From the NCBI RefSeq assembly GCF_900105135.1, contig NZ_LT629741.1, forward strand, positions 620,001-684,000: 64,000 nt of DNA, in the 5' to 3' direction. The DNA comes from Gramella sp. MAR_2010_147 (GTDB taxonomy: Bacteria; Bacteroidota; Bacteroidia; Flavobacteriales; Flavobacteriaceae). Made by a program: the position numbers and the translations under genes. Positions 19,022-26,028 of the stretch are shown here, in pieces. Below the pieces are notes generated by a model. The model was given only the letters and a program-made list of their open reading frames with translations. It made no database searches and was not told the origin of the DNA. The number at the start of each line of letters is the position of its first letter. Position 1 is the stretch's first letter.

Positions 19022-19092
19022 ACAGTTACTTTTTTAAAACTAAATAACCTAATCCACGGGAATTACTTATTCCTGTACATTAAAGTAACTGT
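19022..19092 (+). promoter_or_regulatory. Structured leader of the sigma-factor mRNA
   Basis: A perfect 11-bp inverted repeat (ACAGTTACTTT at 19022-19032 and AAAGTAACTGT at 19082-19092) encloses a nested 5-bp hairpin (GGAAT/ATTCC, 19059-19073). The right arm stops one base before the start codon at 19094, so the stem would block ribosome access. A protein-binding operator is less likely because the arms are 49 bp apart. Confidence 0.5.
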
Positions 19093-19093
19093 T

Positions 19094-19678
19094 ATGAATA
19101 ACACTAAGGTAACTGACGCCTCGCTCGTTCGTGATTATCTTGATGGAAATGAAAACGCACTTGGCGCCCTCATCAATCGTCACCAACATCGTATTTACAG
19201 TTTTATTTTTTCGAAAGTCTTTGACAGGGATATCGCAGAAGATATTTTCCAGGACACCTTCATTAAAGTAATTCGTACTTTGAAGCGAGGAAAGTATAAC
19301 GAAGAAGGGAAGTTTCTTCCATGGGTAATGCGTATCTCACACAACCTGGTCATAGATCATTTCAGGAAAAATAAAAGAATGCCCAAATTTGACAATAGTG
19401 GGGATTTTAATATTTTTTCAGTTTTAAGTGATGGGAGTTTAAATGCTGAAAAACAACTGATCAAAGATCAGATTGAAATGGATGTACAGGAGTTAATCAA
19501 GGAATTGCCTGAAGATCAATTGGAGGTTCTAACCATGCGTATCTATAAAGATATGAGTTTCAAAGAAATTTCAGAACGTACCGGAGTTAGTATTAATACA
19601 GCCTTAGGGCGAATGCGATATGCGCTTATAAATCTTCGAAAAATTATAGAAAAGAGAAACTTAATTTTAACCAATTAA
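19094..19678 (+). CDS. Sigma-70 family (ECF-like) RNA polymerase sigma factor
   Basis: A 194-residue sigma factor with regions 2 and 4 only. Region 2 holds NRHQHRIYSFIFSKV and DIAEDIFQDTFIKVIRTL with the FLPWVMRISHNLVIDHFRKNKR stretch of 2.3-2.4. Region 4 holds ELPEDQLEVLTMRIYKDMSFKEIS and the recognition helix SINTALGRMRYALINLRK. No anti-sigma gene is adjacent; downstream is a 50-codon ORF. The leader carries a strong inverted repeat next to the ATG, so translation is probably controlled. Target genes cannot be inferred. Constitutive flavobacterial homologues exist, so a house-keeping role is possible. Confidence 0.93.
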   Translation: MNNTKVTDASLVRDYLDGNENALGALINRHQHRIYSFIFSKVFDRDIAEDIFQDTFIKVIRTLKRGKYNEEGKFLPWVMRISHNLVIDHFRKNKRMPKFDNSGDFNIFSVLSDGSLNAEKQLIKDQIEMDVQELIKELPEDQLEVLTMRIYKDMSFKEISERTGVSINTALGRMRYALINLRKIIEKRNLILTN

Positions 19679-19739
19679 TAAGAGCAATATCCCCCCAATT
19701 GTTTCGTTATTCTATTAAACCATCACAAAACAATAACAA

Positions 19740-19892
19740 ATGGGGAAACTTTACTTTAAAAAATCTTCAAAAGAAGAAAAAATCAATCATCCACAACCAA
19801 AAAAAGAGACGATTGCGTTTCTTTTGAATTATTCGAAAGCTCTTAATGTAATTGAATACAAGAAGATGAAGTTTGAATCGCTTCTGAATTAA
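19740..19892 (+). CDS. Small conserved-looking protein following the sigma factor (50 aa)
   Basis: ATG at 19740, stop at 19890-19892. The product starts MGKLYFKKSSKEEK, has a central KKETIAFLLNYSKALNV segment likely to be helical, and ends KKMKFESLLN. It is basic, cytoplasmic and has no membrane segment. It lies 61 bp after the sigma gene on the same strand and just before a terminator, so the two form a unit. I recall similar short proteins behind this sigma gene in other Flavobacteriaceae but cannot check. Function unknown; a regulator of the sigma factor is one possibility. Confidence 0.65.
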   Translation: MGKLYFKKSSKEEKINHPQPKKETIAFLLNYSKALNVIEYKKMKFESLLN

Positions 19893-19900
19893 TTTATAAG

Positions 19901-19933
19901 AAGACCTGTAATATTAGCCTGCGGGTCTTTTTT
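19901..19933 (+). terminator. Terminator of the sigma-factor unit
   Basis: AAGACC (19901-19906) pairs with GGTCTT (19924-19929), followed by a T run to 19933. It lies between the convergent sigma unit and nth. Confidence 0.7.
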
Positions 19934-20588
19934 ATTTCTTTTTCTTCAAATACTCATTTATAGTGCTCTTTCTTCCAATCGTTTTGGTGATCACATCTTT
20001 TTCAAGATTCCAGGCTCTTGCAGGAGAATACTGTCTCCCGTACCAAATAATTTGAAGATGTAATTTATTCCATAGATCTTTAGGGAATAATCTCTTCGCA
20101 TCCTTTTCTGTCTGTGTTACATTTTTGCCATTGCTTAAATTCCAGCGATACATCAATCTGTGAATATGGGTGTCTACTGGAAAAGCCGGTACATTAAATG
20201 CCTGAGCCATTACTACACTGGCAGTTTTATGACCTACTGCAGGTAATTCTTCTAAGGCTTCAAAACTGGCAGGAACCTGTCCGTTATATTTTTCAATTAA
20301 AATTTCTGATAGTCCGTGAATTCCTTTAGATTTCATAGGTGAAAGTCCAACAGGTCTAATGATCTCCCTGATCTCTTCTACTGAAAGTTTTATCATCGCA
20401 TATGGATTATCAGCTATCTCAAATAATCTGGGGGTAATTTGATTTACCTTAACATCAGTGCTTTGAGCAGAAAGAAGTACGGCTATTAATAATGTATAAG
20501 GATCCTTATGATCTAATGGAATAGGGATTTCCGGGTATATATCATTTAACGTTTCAATAATGAACTGTACCTTTTCCTGTTTGGTCAT
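19932..20588 (-). CDS. nth: Endonuclease III-type DNA glycosylase/AP lyase lacking the Fe-S cluster
   Basis: A 218-residue helix-hairpin-helix GPD glycosylase that removes oxidised pyrimidines. The catalytic lysine is Lys121 in LPAVGHKTASVV and the catalytic aspartate is Asp139 in FPVDTHIHRL. Escherichia coli Nth ends with four cysteines that hold a [4Fe-4S] cluster; here that region reads YGRQYSPARAWNLEKDV and the whole protein contains no cysteine. The rest of the fold and the length are conserved, so it is probably active without the cluster. The -7 box TACTTTTG on the minus strand is at 20606-20613, 17 bp before the start. It is divergent from bcp with only 31 bp between. Confidence 0.93.
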   Translation of the reverse strand: MTKQEKVQFIIETLNDIYPEIPIPLDHKDPYTLLIAVLLSAQSTDVKVNQITPRLFEIADNPYAMIKLSVEEIREIIRPVGLSPMKSKGIHGLSEILIEKYNGQVPASFEALEELPAVGHKTASVVMAQAFNVPAFPVDTHIHRLMYRWNLSNGKNVTQTEKDAKRLFPKDLWNKLHLQIIWYGRQYSPARAWNLEKDVITKTIGRKSTINEYLKKKK

Positions 20589-20605
20589 AAAGTTTTAATT
20601 TAGTG

Positions 20606-20613
20606 CAAAAGTA
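20606..20613 (-). promoter_or_regulatory. -7 box of nth
   Basis: TACTTTTG on the minus strand, exact match, 17 bp before the nth ATG at 20588. Confidence 0.45.
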
Positions 20614-20619
20614 AGAATT

Positions 20620-21075
20620 ATGACAACATTGAAAGAAGGGGATAAGGCCCCCGAATTTAAAGCTGAAGATCAGGACGGTAACAAAATTAATCTTTCAGAC
20701 TATAAAGGAAAAAAATTGGTGCTATTTTTCTATCCAAAAGCCAGTACACCAGGTTGTACTGCAGAAGCATGCAATCTAAGCGATAATTATGATGCAATGA
20801 AGGAAAAGGGGTATGAGGTTTTAGGAGTAAGTGCCGATTCAAAAAAAAGACAACAGAATTTTAAGAATAAGTACGATTTTAAATATCCACTTTTAGCTGA
20901 TGAAGAGAAAGAAGTGATTAATGCTTATGGCGTTTGGGGACCTAAAAAATTTATGGGGAAAGAATATGATGGAATTCATCGGACAACCTTTATCATTGAT
21001 GAAAAAGGAATGATTGAAGAGGTGATAAAAAAAGTAAAGACCAAAGCTCACGCAGAACAGATCTTTGCTAATTAA
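20620..21075 (+). CDS. bcp: Thioredoxin-dependent thiol peroxidase (peroxiredoxin Q)
   Basis: A 151-residue peroxiredoxin of the Bcp/PrxQ type that reduces hydroperoxides with electrons from thioredoxin. The active site FYPKASTPGCTAEACNL contains the peroxidatic cysteine in TPGCT and the resolving cysteine five residues later, the pattern of atypical 2-Cys PrxQ. The C-terminal half has GIHRTTFIIDEKG, also standard. Cytoplasmic, no signal peptide. It ends at a hairpin shared with the convergent DUF4258 gene. Confidence 0.95.
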   Translation: MTTLKEGDKAPEFKAEDQDGNKINLSDYKGKKLVLFFYPKASTPGCTAEACNLSDNYDAMKEKGYEVLGVSADSKKRQQNFKNKYDFKYPLLADEEKEVINAYGVWGPKKFMGKEYDGIHRTTFIIDEKGMIEEVIKKVKTKAHAEQIFAN

Positions 21076-21096
21076 AGGTTTTCTTCAACACTAATT

Positions 21097-21127
21097 AAAA
21101 AGGCGAATTTTTTATTCGTCTTTTTTT
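21097..21127. terminator. Bidirectional intrinsic terminator after bcp
   Basis: AAAAAGGCGAAT (21097-21108) and ATTCGTCTTTTT (21114-21125) pair over 12 positions with one G-T wobble. The right arm includes the last codons of the minus-strand DUF4258 gene. Confidence 0.85.
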
Positions 21128-21492
21128 ATAGATGCATTTTTAACGATAGCTGTACTATCGCAGTTTTCAATTTCTAATTCAATATTAGAAAAATTGGAAG
21201 CTCCATAAATTATGTAAATATTACAGGGTTTAGCATCTGTATCACTTTTATTAAAATCTACATCTCCTTTGTTTAGAATCTCAGAAACTACAGAAGTATC
21301 AATATTATTGGATGAGAAAAAATTCATTGAGTTTTTAGAAAACTGGCGCTTCTTGATCCTGATATTTTTGAGAACTCTCGCATTTGGAGAATAATCACAG
21401 GATGTCTTTTTTCCTCCAAGAAAGAAGATTAAAATAACAATTCCAAAAAAAAGGCCTAAACCATAATAGGCAAGGCGGTGAGCAAACTTCAT
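21112..21492 (-). CDS. DUF4258 family membrane-anchored protein
   Basis: A 126-residue protein with an N-terminal membrane segment (LAYYGLGLFFGIVILIFFLGG) followed by KTSCDYSPNARVLKNIRIKKR, the conserved block I associate with DUF4258 proteins of Flavobacteriia. The C-terminal region is soluble and contains CNIYIIYGASNFSNIELEIENC. The start is 3 bp after the alanine-dehydrogenase-family stop, so the two are co-translated. Function unknown; topology suggests a periplasm-facing domain. Confidence 0.75.
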   Translation of the reverse strand: MKFAHRLAYYGLGLFFGIVILIFFLGGKKTSCDYSPNARVLKNIRIKKRQFSKNSMNFFSSNNIDTSVVSEILNKGDVDFNKSDTDAKPCNIYIIYGASNFSNIELEIENCDSTAIVKNASIKKDE

Positions 21493-21495
21493 ATT

Positions 21496-22698
21496 CTAAA
21501 ATATCAATAGATTTATATCACGGTAGGAAAGGTTAAACCAATCGGCTATAGATTTACTGGTTAAAATTCCGTGGTAAAAATACAAACCATTGCGTAAACC
21601 TTTGTCAAATCTCAGGGTATTTTCCAAGCCTCCTTCGTCCGCGATATGCAATAGATAAGGAGTGAAAATGTTACTTATTGATAATGAGGAAGTACGGGCA
21701 TATCTCGATGGAATATTGGGTACACAATAGTGAATCACGTCATGCTTAGAAAATATAGGCTCATCATGTGATGTAATCTCACTGGTTTCTACGCAGCCAC
21801 CCATATCTATACTAACATCTATAACTACAGCGCCACGCTTCATAGATCTTACCATCTCTTCAGTAATTAAAATTGGAGATCTGTCTTTACCACGAACCGC
21901 ACCAATTACAACATCTGCTCTTTTCAGGGCTTTTGATAAATTTTTTGGCTGAATTGTACTGGTATAGAATGTATTTCCCAAATTGGCCTGGATATTTCTG
22001 AGTTTGGTAAGAGAGCTATCAAAAACTTTTACACTTGCACCCAAGCCAATTGCCGATCGTGTTGCGAACTCTCCAACAGTTCCTGCGCCAATGATGACTA
22101 CTTCTACTGGTGGCACTCCACTTATATTCCCAAACATCAATCCGTTTCCCTCAGCATGATTACTCATGATCTCAGATGAAATAAGTACCGAAGCAGTTCC
22201 TGCAATTTCGCTTAGGGCACGTACTATTGGATAACTGCCATCATCATCTTTAATGAATTCAAACCCAAGAGCGGTGATCCTTTTTTCGGCAAGCTTTTGA
22301 AAGTACTCTTTACATTGTGTTTTTATCTGTAAAGCAGAAATTAATATGGTTTGTGGATTTATGAATGCAAGTTCATCCATAGAAGGTGGTTCAATTTTCA
22401 GGATAGTAGGGCAAGAGAAGACTTTTTTTGTGTCCTTGGTGATCTCTGCTCCGGCTTCAGAATAATCCTTATCGCTAAACCTGGCCCATTTTCCGGCACC
22501 AGACTCTATCATCACCCTATGACCGTGAGCTGTAATTGCCGCTACGGCATCCGGACTTAGACAAATTCGTTTTTCCTGATAAGCTGTTTCTTTGGGAATT
22601 CCAATAAAGAGCTGTCCCTTTTTCTTGTAGATCTCAAGGGTTTCCTCTTGTGGTATTAGTTGTTCTTTGGTAAAGGGTGACACCTGCTGTTTGCCCAT
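21496..22698 (-). CDS. ald: Alanine dehydrogenase family protein
   Basis: A 400-residue NAD-dependent dehydrogenase related to alanine dehydrogenase and to the alpha subunit of proton-translocating transhydrogenase. IGIPKETAYQEKRICLSP carries the substrate-binding Arg44, TILKIEPPS carries Lys101, and VVIIGAGTVGEFATRSAIGLGASVKVFD is the dinucleotide fold. The segment IDVSIDMGGCVETSE keeps the catalytic-region Asp. However, the histidine that aligns with His96 of Mycobacterium tuberculosis alanine dehydrogenase is Gln124 here (SALQIKTQ instead of YLHLAA). Substrate is therefore less certain than the usual name implies. It is followed by the DUF4258 gene. Confidence 0.82.
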   Translation of the reverse strand: MGKQQVSPFTKEQLIPQEETLEIYKKKGQLFIGIPKETAYQEKRICLSPDAVAAITAHGHRVMIESGAGKWARFSDKDYSEAGAEITKDTKKVFSCPTILKIEPPSMDELAFINPQTILISALQIKTQCKEYFQKLAEKRITALGFEFIKDDDGSYPIVRALSEIAGTASVLISSEIMSNHAEGNGLMFGNISGVPPVEVVIIGAGTVGEFATRSAIGLGASVKVFDSSLTKLRNIQANLGNTFYTSTIQPKNLSKALKRADVVIGAVRGKDRSPILITEEMVRSMKRGAVVIDVSIDMGGCVETSEITSHDEPIFSKHDVIHYCVPNIPSRYARTSSLSISNIFTPYLLHIADEGGLENTLRFDKGLRNGLYFYHGILTSKSIADWFNLSYRDINLLIF

Positions 22699-22755
22699 AT
22701 ATATAAGTTAAAGCAGTTAAATTACAACTAAATTTATGAAAAGAAGAAAATAGGT

Positions 22756-23364
22756 TTATAGTTTGCGGTAGTAGTCTTCAAAAAGGACATTGTTATTATT
22801 TCCAAAATCTTCAGGATTCTCTTCATCCTGGAAATCTTTAATCTCCTTAAGATCTTTATCTGAAACTGGTGAAAAAACAGAAATCTCGGTTTCGTCTAGT
22901 TCGGAAAGATCTAAGCCGTAAATACGATCGAAGATTTTAATTCGAATTAAATAAACAATTGATAAAATAATAATAAAGAAAGGCGCTAAATAAATTAATT
23001 GGTTAATATCCATATAGTCAGTCCTTAGATAAACATCATCATAAATGACTACCACCAATTGATAACAATACATTGCAATTGGAATAAGTATTACATGATA
23101 CCACCAGTGCTTGCAGGTGAAAAACCACAGTAACAATAAAAACAAAGGAGTGATCTTTCCAAGATAAGTCCAGGCTGCAGTTAAGACATTTTCGAAATAA
23201 AGACTCTTATAGGTAAAAAAAGGAGTTTCCCAAACGGGACCGTTTGGGAAAATCTCATATAAATAAAATAAATATGGTGAAAATGCTATACAAATAGCAA
23301 CAAGACTACCCAGCAGAAGGTACCCTGATCGTTGATTTTTGTACGGCTTGTTCTTTGATATCAT
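22756..23364 (-). CDS. Conserved polytopic membrane protein of unknown function
   Basis: A 202-residue protein with about four membrane helices (around residues 14-35, 70-84, 88-110 and 126-143), then an acidic soluble C-terminus (DEENPEDFGNNNN, ending DYYRKL). I recognise no domain. The start at 23364 overlaps the end of a small secreted-protein ORF by 59 bp in another frame, and no later Met precedes the first helix. It belongs to a minus-strand run tsaE, small ORF, this gene, alanine dehydrogenase, DUF4258 that I think is conserved in Flavobacteriia. Confidence 0.7.
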   Translation of the reverse strand: MISKNKPYKNQRSGYLLLGSLVAICIAFSPYLFYLYEIFPNGPVWETPFFTYKSLYFENVLTAAWTYLGKITPLFLLLLWFFTCKHWWYHVILIPIAMYCYQLVVVIYDDVYLRTDYMDINQLIYLAPFFIIILSIVYLIRIKIFDRIYGLDLSELDETEISVFSPVSDKDLKEIKDFQDEENPEDFGNNNNVLFEDYYRKL

Positions 23365-23452
23365 GCTTAGTATCGTTGTCGTTTGAAGTTGAAGTTACAA
23401 AAAAACTAGCTCCAAATATTGCTGCTGCGAAAAGTACTGCTTTAAGTTTCAT
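23306..23452 (-). CDS. Small secreted protein (48 aa)
   Basis: From the ATG at 23452 the product is 48 residues: a signal peptide-like start (MKLKAVLFAAAIFGASFFVTS) followed by a short polar segment (NDNDTKHDIKEQ) and the end STIRVPSAG. The frame is open to 23509 but the signal peptide and a -7 box (TATGTTTG, 23496-23503) fix the start. The last 59 bp overlap the start of the next membrane-protein gene in a different frame. Function unknown; it may be a short exported peptide. Confidence 0.55.
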   Translation of the reverse strand: MKLKAVLFAAAIFGASFFVTSTSNDNDTKHDIKEQAVQKSTIRVPSAG

Positions 23453-23495
23453 AATTATAGGTTTTAAGATTGTTAATTCGTTTTGTTTTCTAGAA

Positions 23496-23503
23496 CAAAC
23501 ATA
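23496..23503 (-). promoter_or_regulatory. -7 box for the small secreted-protein gene
   Basis: TATGTTTG on the minus strand is an exact TAnnTTTG, 43 bp upstream of the ATG at 23452. Confidence 0.45.
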
Positions 23504-23540
23504 TAACAACTTAAAAACCTGTAAGTTAAAACATTAGTCG

Positions 23541-23726
23541 TACCTTTGCGCCCTTTTTCGAGCTAAAAATTGCCCGAAAAACCGCTTTAAAAACTTAAAA
23601 TATGTTAGTTTAAATTTATTTATAAATCGTTCAATGAATTAATTCTTTTTAATTCACTTTATAAAACGCATGTAAAAGTAAAAAAATTCTTACAAACTAT
23701 TTTACGCGCCTATTTTTACTTTTTTT
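23541..23726 (+). other. Gene-free interval with an orphan plus-strand promoter box and terminator-like repeat
   Basis: The stretch 23453-23733 has no convincing protein gene. TACCTTTG at 23541-23548 is an exact -7 box pointing rightward, but no plus-strand gene follows. About 125 bp further, a perfect 11-bp inverted repeat (AAAAGTAAAAA at 23674-23684, TTTTTACTTTT at 23713-23723) runs straight into a T tract. A transcript of about 170 nt from near 23555 to 23726 would fit an unannotated small RNA. No TTTG was found at -33. Confidence 0.3.
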
Positions 23727-23733
23727 GATTTCA

Positions 23734-24138
23734 TTAACAAAACTTTAACTTTCGAGTGTTTTCCGATTCTACCTGAATTAGCAATTTTTGGGTGTTATCC
23801 CCTAGTAAATTTTCAATTTTTTCAGGCCATTCTATTAAATTCCATTCACCCGAATCCAGGTAATCTTCTAAACCCATATCTAATGCTTCAGTATCCTTTT
23901 CGATCCTGTAAAAATCGAAATGAAACACTGGTCCCTTTTCTGATTCGTAATGGTTAACTAGTGAAAACGTAGGACTAGAGACAGTGTCCTGCACGCCAAG
24001 TGCTTTTACTATCTCCTTAATGAGCGTGGTTTTACCAGCACCCATCTCACCGTAAAAAAGCAAGGTTCTGCTCTTTGTATTACTAAGTATGTAATTTACG
24101 GCTACATCCAGTTCTTGAAGTCTATAGGTTAACTCCAT
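23734..24138 (-). CDS. tsaE: tRNA threonylcarbamoyladenosine biosynthesis ATPase TsaE
   Basis: A 134-residue P-loop protein that works with TsaB and TsaD to make the t6A37 modification in ANN-decoding tRNAs. The Walker A motif is FYGEMGAGKTTLIK, followed by the switch block SSPTFSLVNHY, the family motif HFDFYRIE and the GEWNLIEWPEKIE stretch with conserved Glu and Trp. Length is slightly short but complete. Cytoplasmic. Confidence 0.95.
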   Translation of the reverse strand: MELTYRLQELDVAVNYILSNTKSRTLLFYGEMGAGKTTLIKEIVKALGVQDTVSSPTFSLVNHYESEKGPVFHFDFYRIEKDTEALDMGLEDYLDSGEWNLIEWPEKIENLLGDNTQKLLIQVESENTRKLKFC

Positions 24139-24189
24139 AATTCAATATGTCAGATTTGGGATTGTAAAGATATATAAAAAATATATCAA

Positions 24190-24226
24190 ATTTCACACTT
24201 ATCTGGTTTTCAGACTAGTGTGAAAT
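24190..24226 (-). terminator. Hairpin in the porX-tsaE gap, likely porX terminator
   Basis: ATTTCACACT (24190-24199) and AGTGTGAAAT (24217-24226) form a perfect 10-bp stem with a 17-nt loop. On the minus strand it lies about 40 bp after the porX stop and is followed by T-rich sequence. Confidence 0.6.
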
Positions 24227-24231
24227 GAAAT

Positions 24232-24269
24232 AATGTTTTTTATCGATTAAAAATGTTTTTCGTCGATTA
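24232..24269. repeat. Imperfect tandem repeat at the porX stop codon
   Basis: Two 18-bp copies (24232-24249 and 24252-24269) with a 20-bp period differ at two adjacent bases. The second copy contains the porX stop codon, so the tail of porX has been locally duplicated. Confidence 0.8.
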
Positions 24270-25817
24270 TTTGGGATTTAGGACTACAAAAGGGATTACA
24301 ACTTCTTCAAGGGAAATCCCTCCATGTTGATAGGTGTTCTTATAATAACTTACATAGTGGTTATAATTATTAGGATACGCAAAGAACAGATCTTCTTTGG
24401 CAAAAATATAGGAGCTGCTCATATTGATGGTAGGTAGATGAACAGATTTGGGGTCTTCTATGGCAAGAACCTCTTTATTTTCATAAGTAAGACTTTTACC
24501 TGTTTTGTACCTTAAATTAAGGCTGGTATTTTTGTCGCCAATCACTTTAGATGGATTCTTTACATTTATAGTTCCATGATCTGTGGTAATAATTAATTTA
24601 AACCCGGACTGTTGTGCTTTTTGAATTATTTCTAAAAGTGGAGAGTTTTTAAACCAGCTTTGGGTTAAACTTCTATAAGATTTGTCATTTGCAGCAAGTT
24701 CTTTAATTACTTCCATTTCAGTTTTAGAATGGGATAACATATCTACAAAGTTATAGACCACAACAGAAAGATCATTAGATTTTTGAGATTTGAAATTATC
24801 TGCCAGTTTCTTACCCCCCTTTAAGCTTGTTATCTTGTGATACTCAAATTTCAAATCGCTCCCAAGGCGTTTTAATTGTTCGGTAAGAAATTCAGCTTCA
24901 TGCAGATTCTTACCACCATCTTCGGTATCATTTTTCCAGTATTTTGGAAATAACTTTTCCATTTCGCTAGGCATTAGGCCGGAGAATATCGAATTTCGGG
25001 CATATTGAGTAGCTGTGGGTAAAATGCTGTAATATGAACTTTCTTTTTCCTTTTTATAATATGGATTGATAATGGGCTCCAGAGCTTTCCATTGATCGTA
25101 TCTTAAATTATCTACCACTATCAATAGGGTTGGCTGATCTTTCTCTAATTCTGGTAACACTTTTTTTCTGAACAGTGTATGCGACATTACCGGTGGTTCG
25201 GCATTTTTTTCAAACCAGGACTGATAATTTTTAGCGATAAATTTGAAAAACTGATTGTTCGCCTCCTGTTTTTGGGACTCCAGAATTTCAAACATTCCTG
25301 AATCTTCAATTTCTTCCAGTTGAATTTCCCAATATACCAGTCTTTGATAAAGCTCTGCCCATTCTTCATAAGAATTTACCTGAGCCATTTCCATGGCGAT
25401 TTTTCTAAATTCCTGTTGATAGTTGGAGGTTGTCTTTTCTGATATCAGCCTGGAGTGATCTAAGTTCTTTTTGATACTTAGCAGGATCTGGTTTGGATTA
25501 ACAGGCTTAATTAGATAATCTGCAATTTTAGATCCAATGGCTTCCTCCATTATATACTCTTCCTCACTCTTGGTGATCATTACTATAGGAACGGTTTCTC
25601 TTTTTTCCTTTATTTCTGCCAGCGTTTCGAGTCCTGTTAAACCGGGCATATTTTCGTCAAGAAATATAATATCAAAATTTTCTTTTTCTATCTCTTCCAA
25701 TGCTTCTGTCCCGCTTTTACAGGTTTGAACGTCATAATTACGTGATTCCAGAAACATGATGTGAGGTTTCAATAAATCAATTTCATCATCTACCCACAAT
25801 ATTTTGATATTACCCAT
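24267..25817 (-). CDS. porX: PorX-type response regulator with PglZ domain
   Basis: A 516-residue, two-domain protein. Residues 1-120 are a receiver domain with acidic pocket Asp10/Asp11, phospho-acceptor Asp54 in IIFLDENMPG, Thr82 and Lys104. Residues about 225-516 are a PglZ domain of the alkaline-phosphatase superfamily: LLIVVDNLRYDQW with Asp236, TATQYARNSIFSG with candidate nucleophile Thr270, IITTDHGT, and a late QHGGISLEEVVIPF. This is the architecture of PorX, the response regulator of the PorXY system that controls the type IX secretion system and gliding; PorX also has phosphodiesterase activity on nucleotides. The kinase PorY is not in the window, which is usual. A one-mismatch -7 box (TATCTTTA, 25875-25882) lies about 57 bp upstream. 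Confidence 0.9.
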   Translation of the reverse strand: MGNIKILWVDDEIDLLKPHIMFLESRNYDVQTCKSGTEALEEIEKENFDIIFLDENMPGLTGLETLAEIKEKRETVPIVMITKSEEEYIMEEAIGSKIADYLIKPVNPNQILLSIKKNLDHSRLISEKTTSNYQQEFRKIAMEMAQVNSYEEWAELYQRLVYWEIQLEEIEDSGMFEILESQKQEANNQFFKFIAKNYQSWFEKNAEPPVMSHTLFRKKVLPELEKDQPTLLIVVDNLRYDQWKALEPIINPYYKKEKESSYYSILPTATQYARNSIFSGLMPSEMEKLFPKYWKNDTEDGGKNLHEAEFLTEQLKRLGSDLKFEYHKITSLKGGKKLADNFKSQKSNDLSVVVYNFVDMLSHSKTEMEVIKELAANDKSYRSLTQSWFKNSPLLEIIQKAQQSGFKLIITTDHGTINVKNPSKVIGDKNTSLNLRYKTGKSLTYENKEVLAIEDPKSVHLPTINMSSSYIFAKEDLFFAYPNNYNHYVSYYKNTYQHGGISLEEVVIPFVVLNPK

Positions 25818-25969
25818 ATTCGTTATTTGTTTTTTAGTTTTTAATGAGGATTACAGCAGTCTTTTCAAGGTTTTTAAAGATATTTCTGTAACTCATTCCA
25901 CCCTTTTAATTTATTTCTTTTAAGCGATTAGTTGCGATTCGTCCATATTTATTTTGGTTGGATTCCATT

Positions 25970-26003
25970 TTTGGATATGGCTCATTTCATATATGTATCT
26001 TTG
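25970..26003 (+). promoter_or_regulatory. Promoter of the HD-domain gene
   Basis: TTTG (25970-25973), 22-bp spacer, TATCTTTG (25996-26003). The first usable codon downstream is the TTG at 26029, supporting that start. Confidence 0.65.
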
Positions 26004-26028
26004 CTTTGAATTATAGAAAAAATACAGC

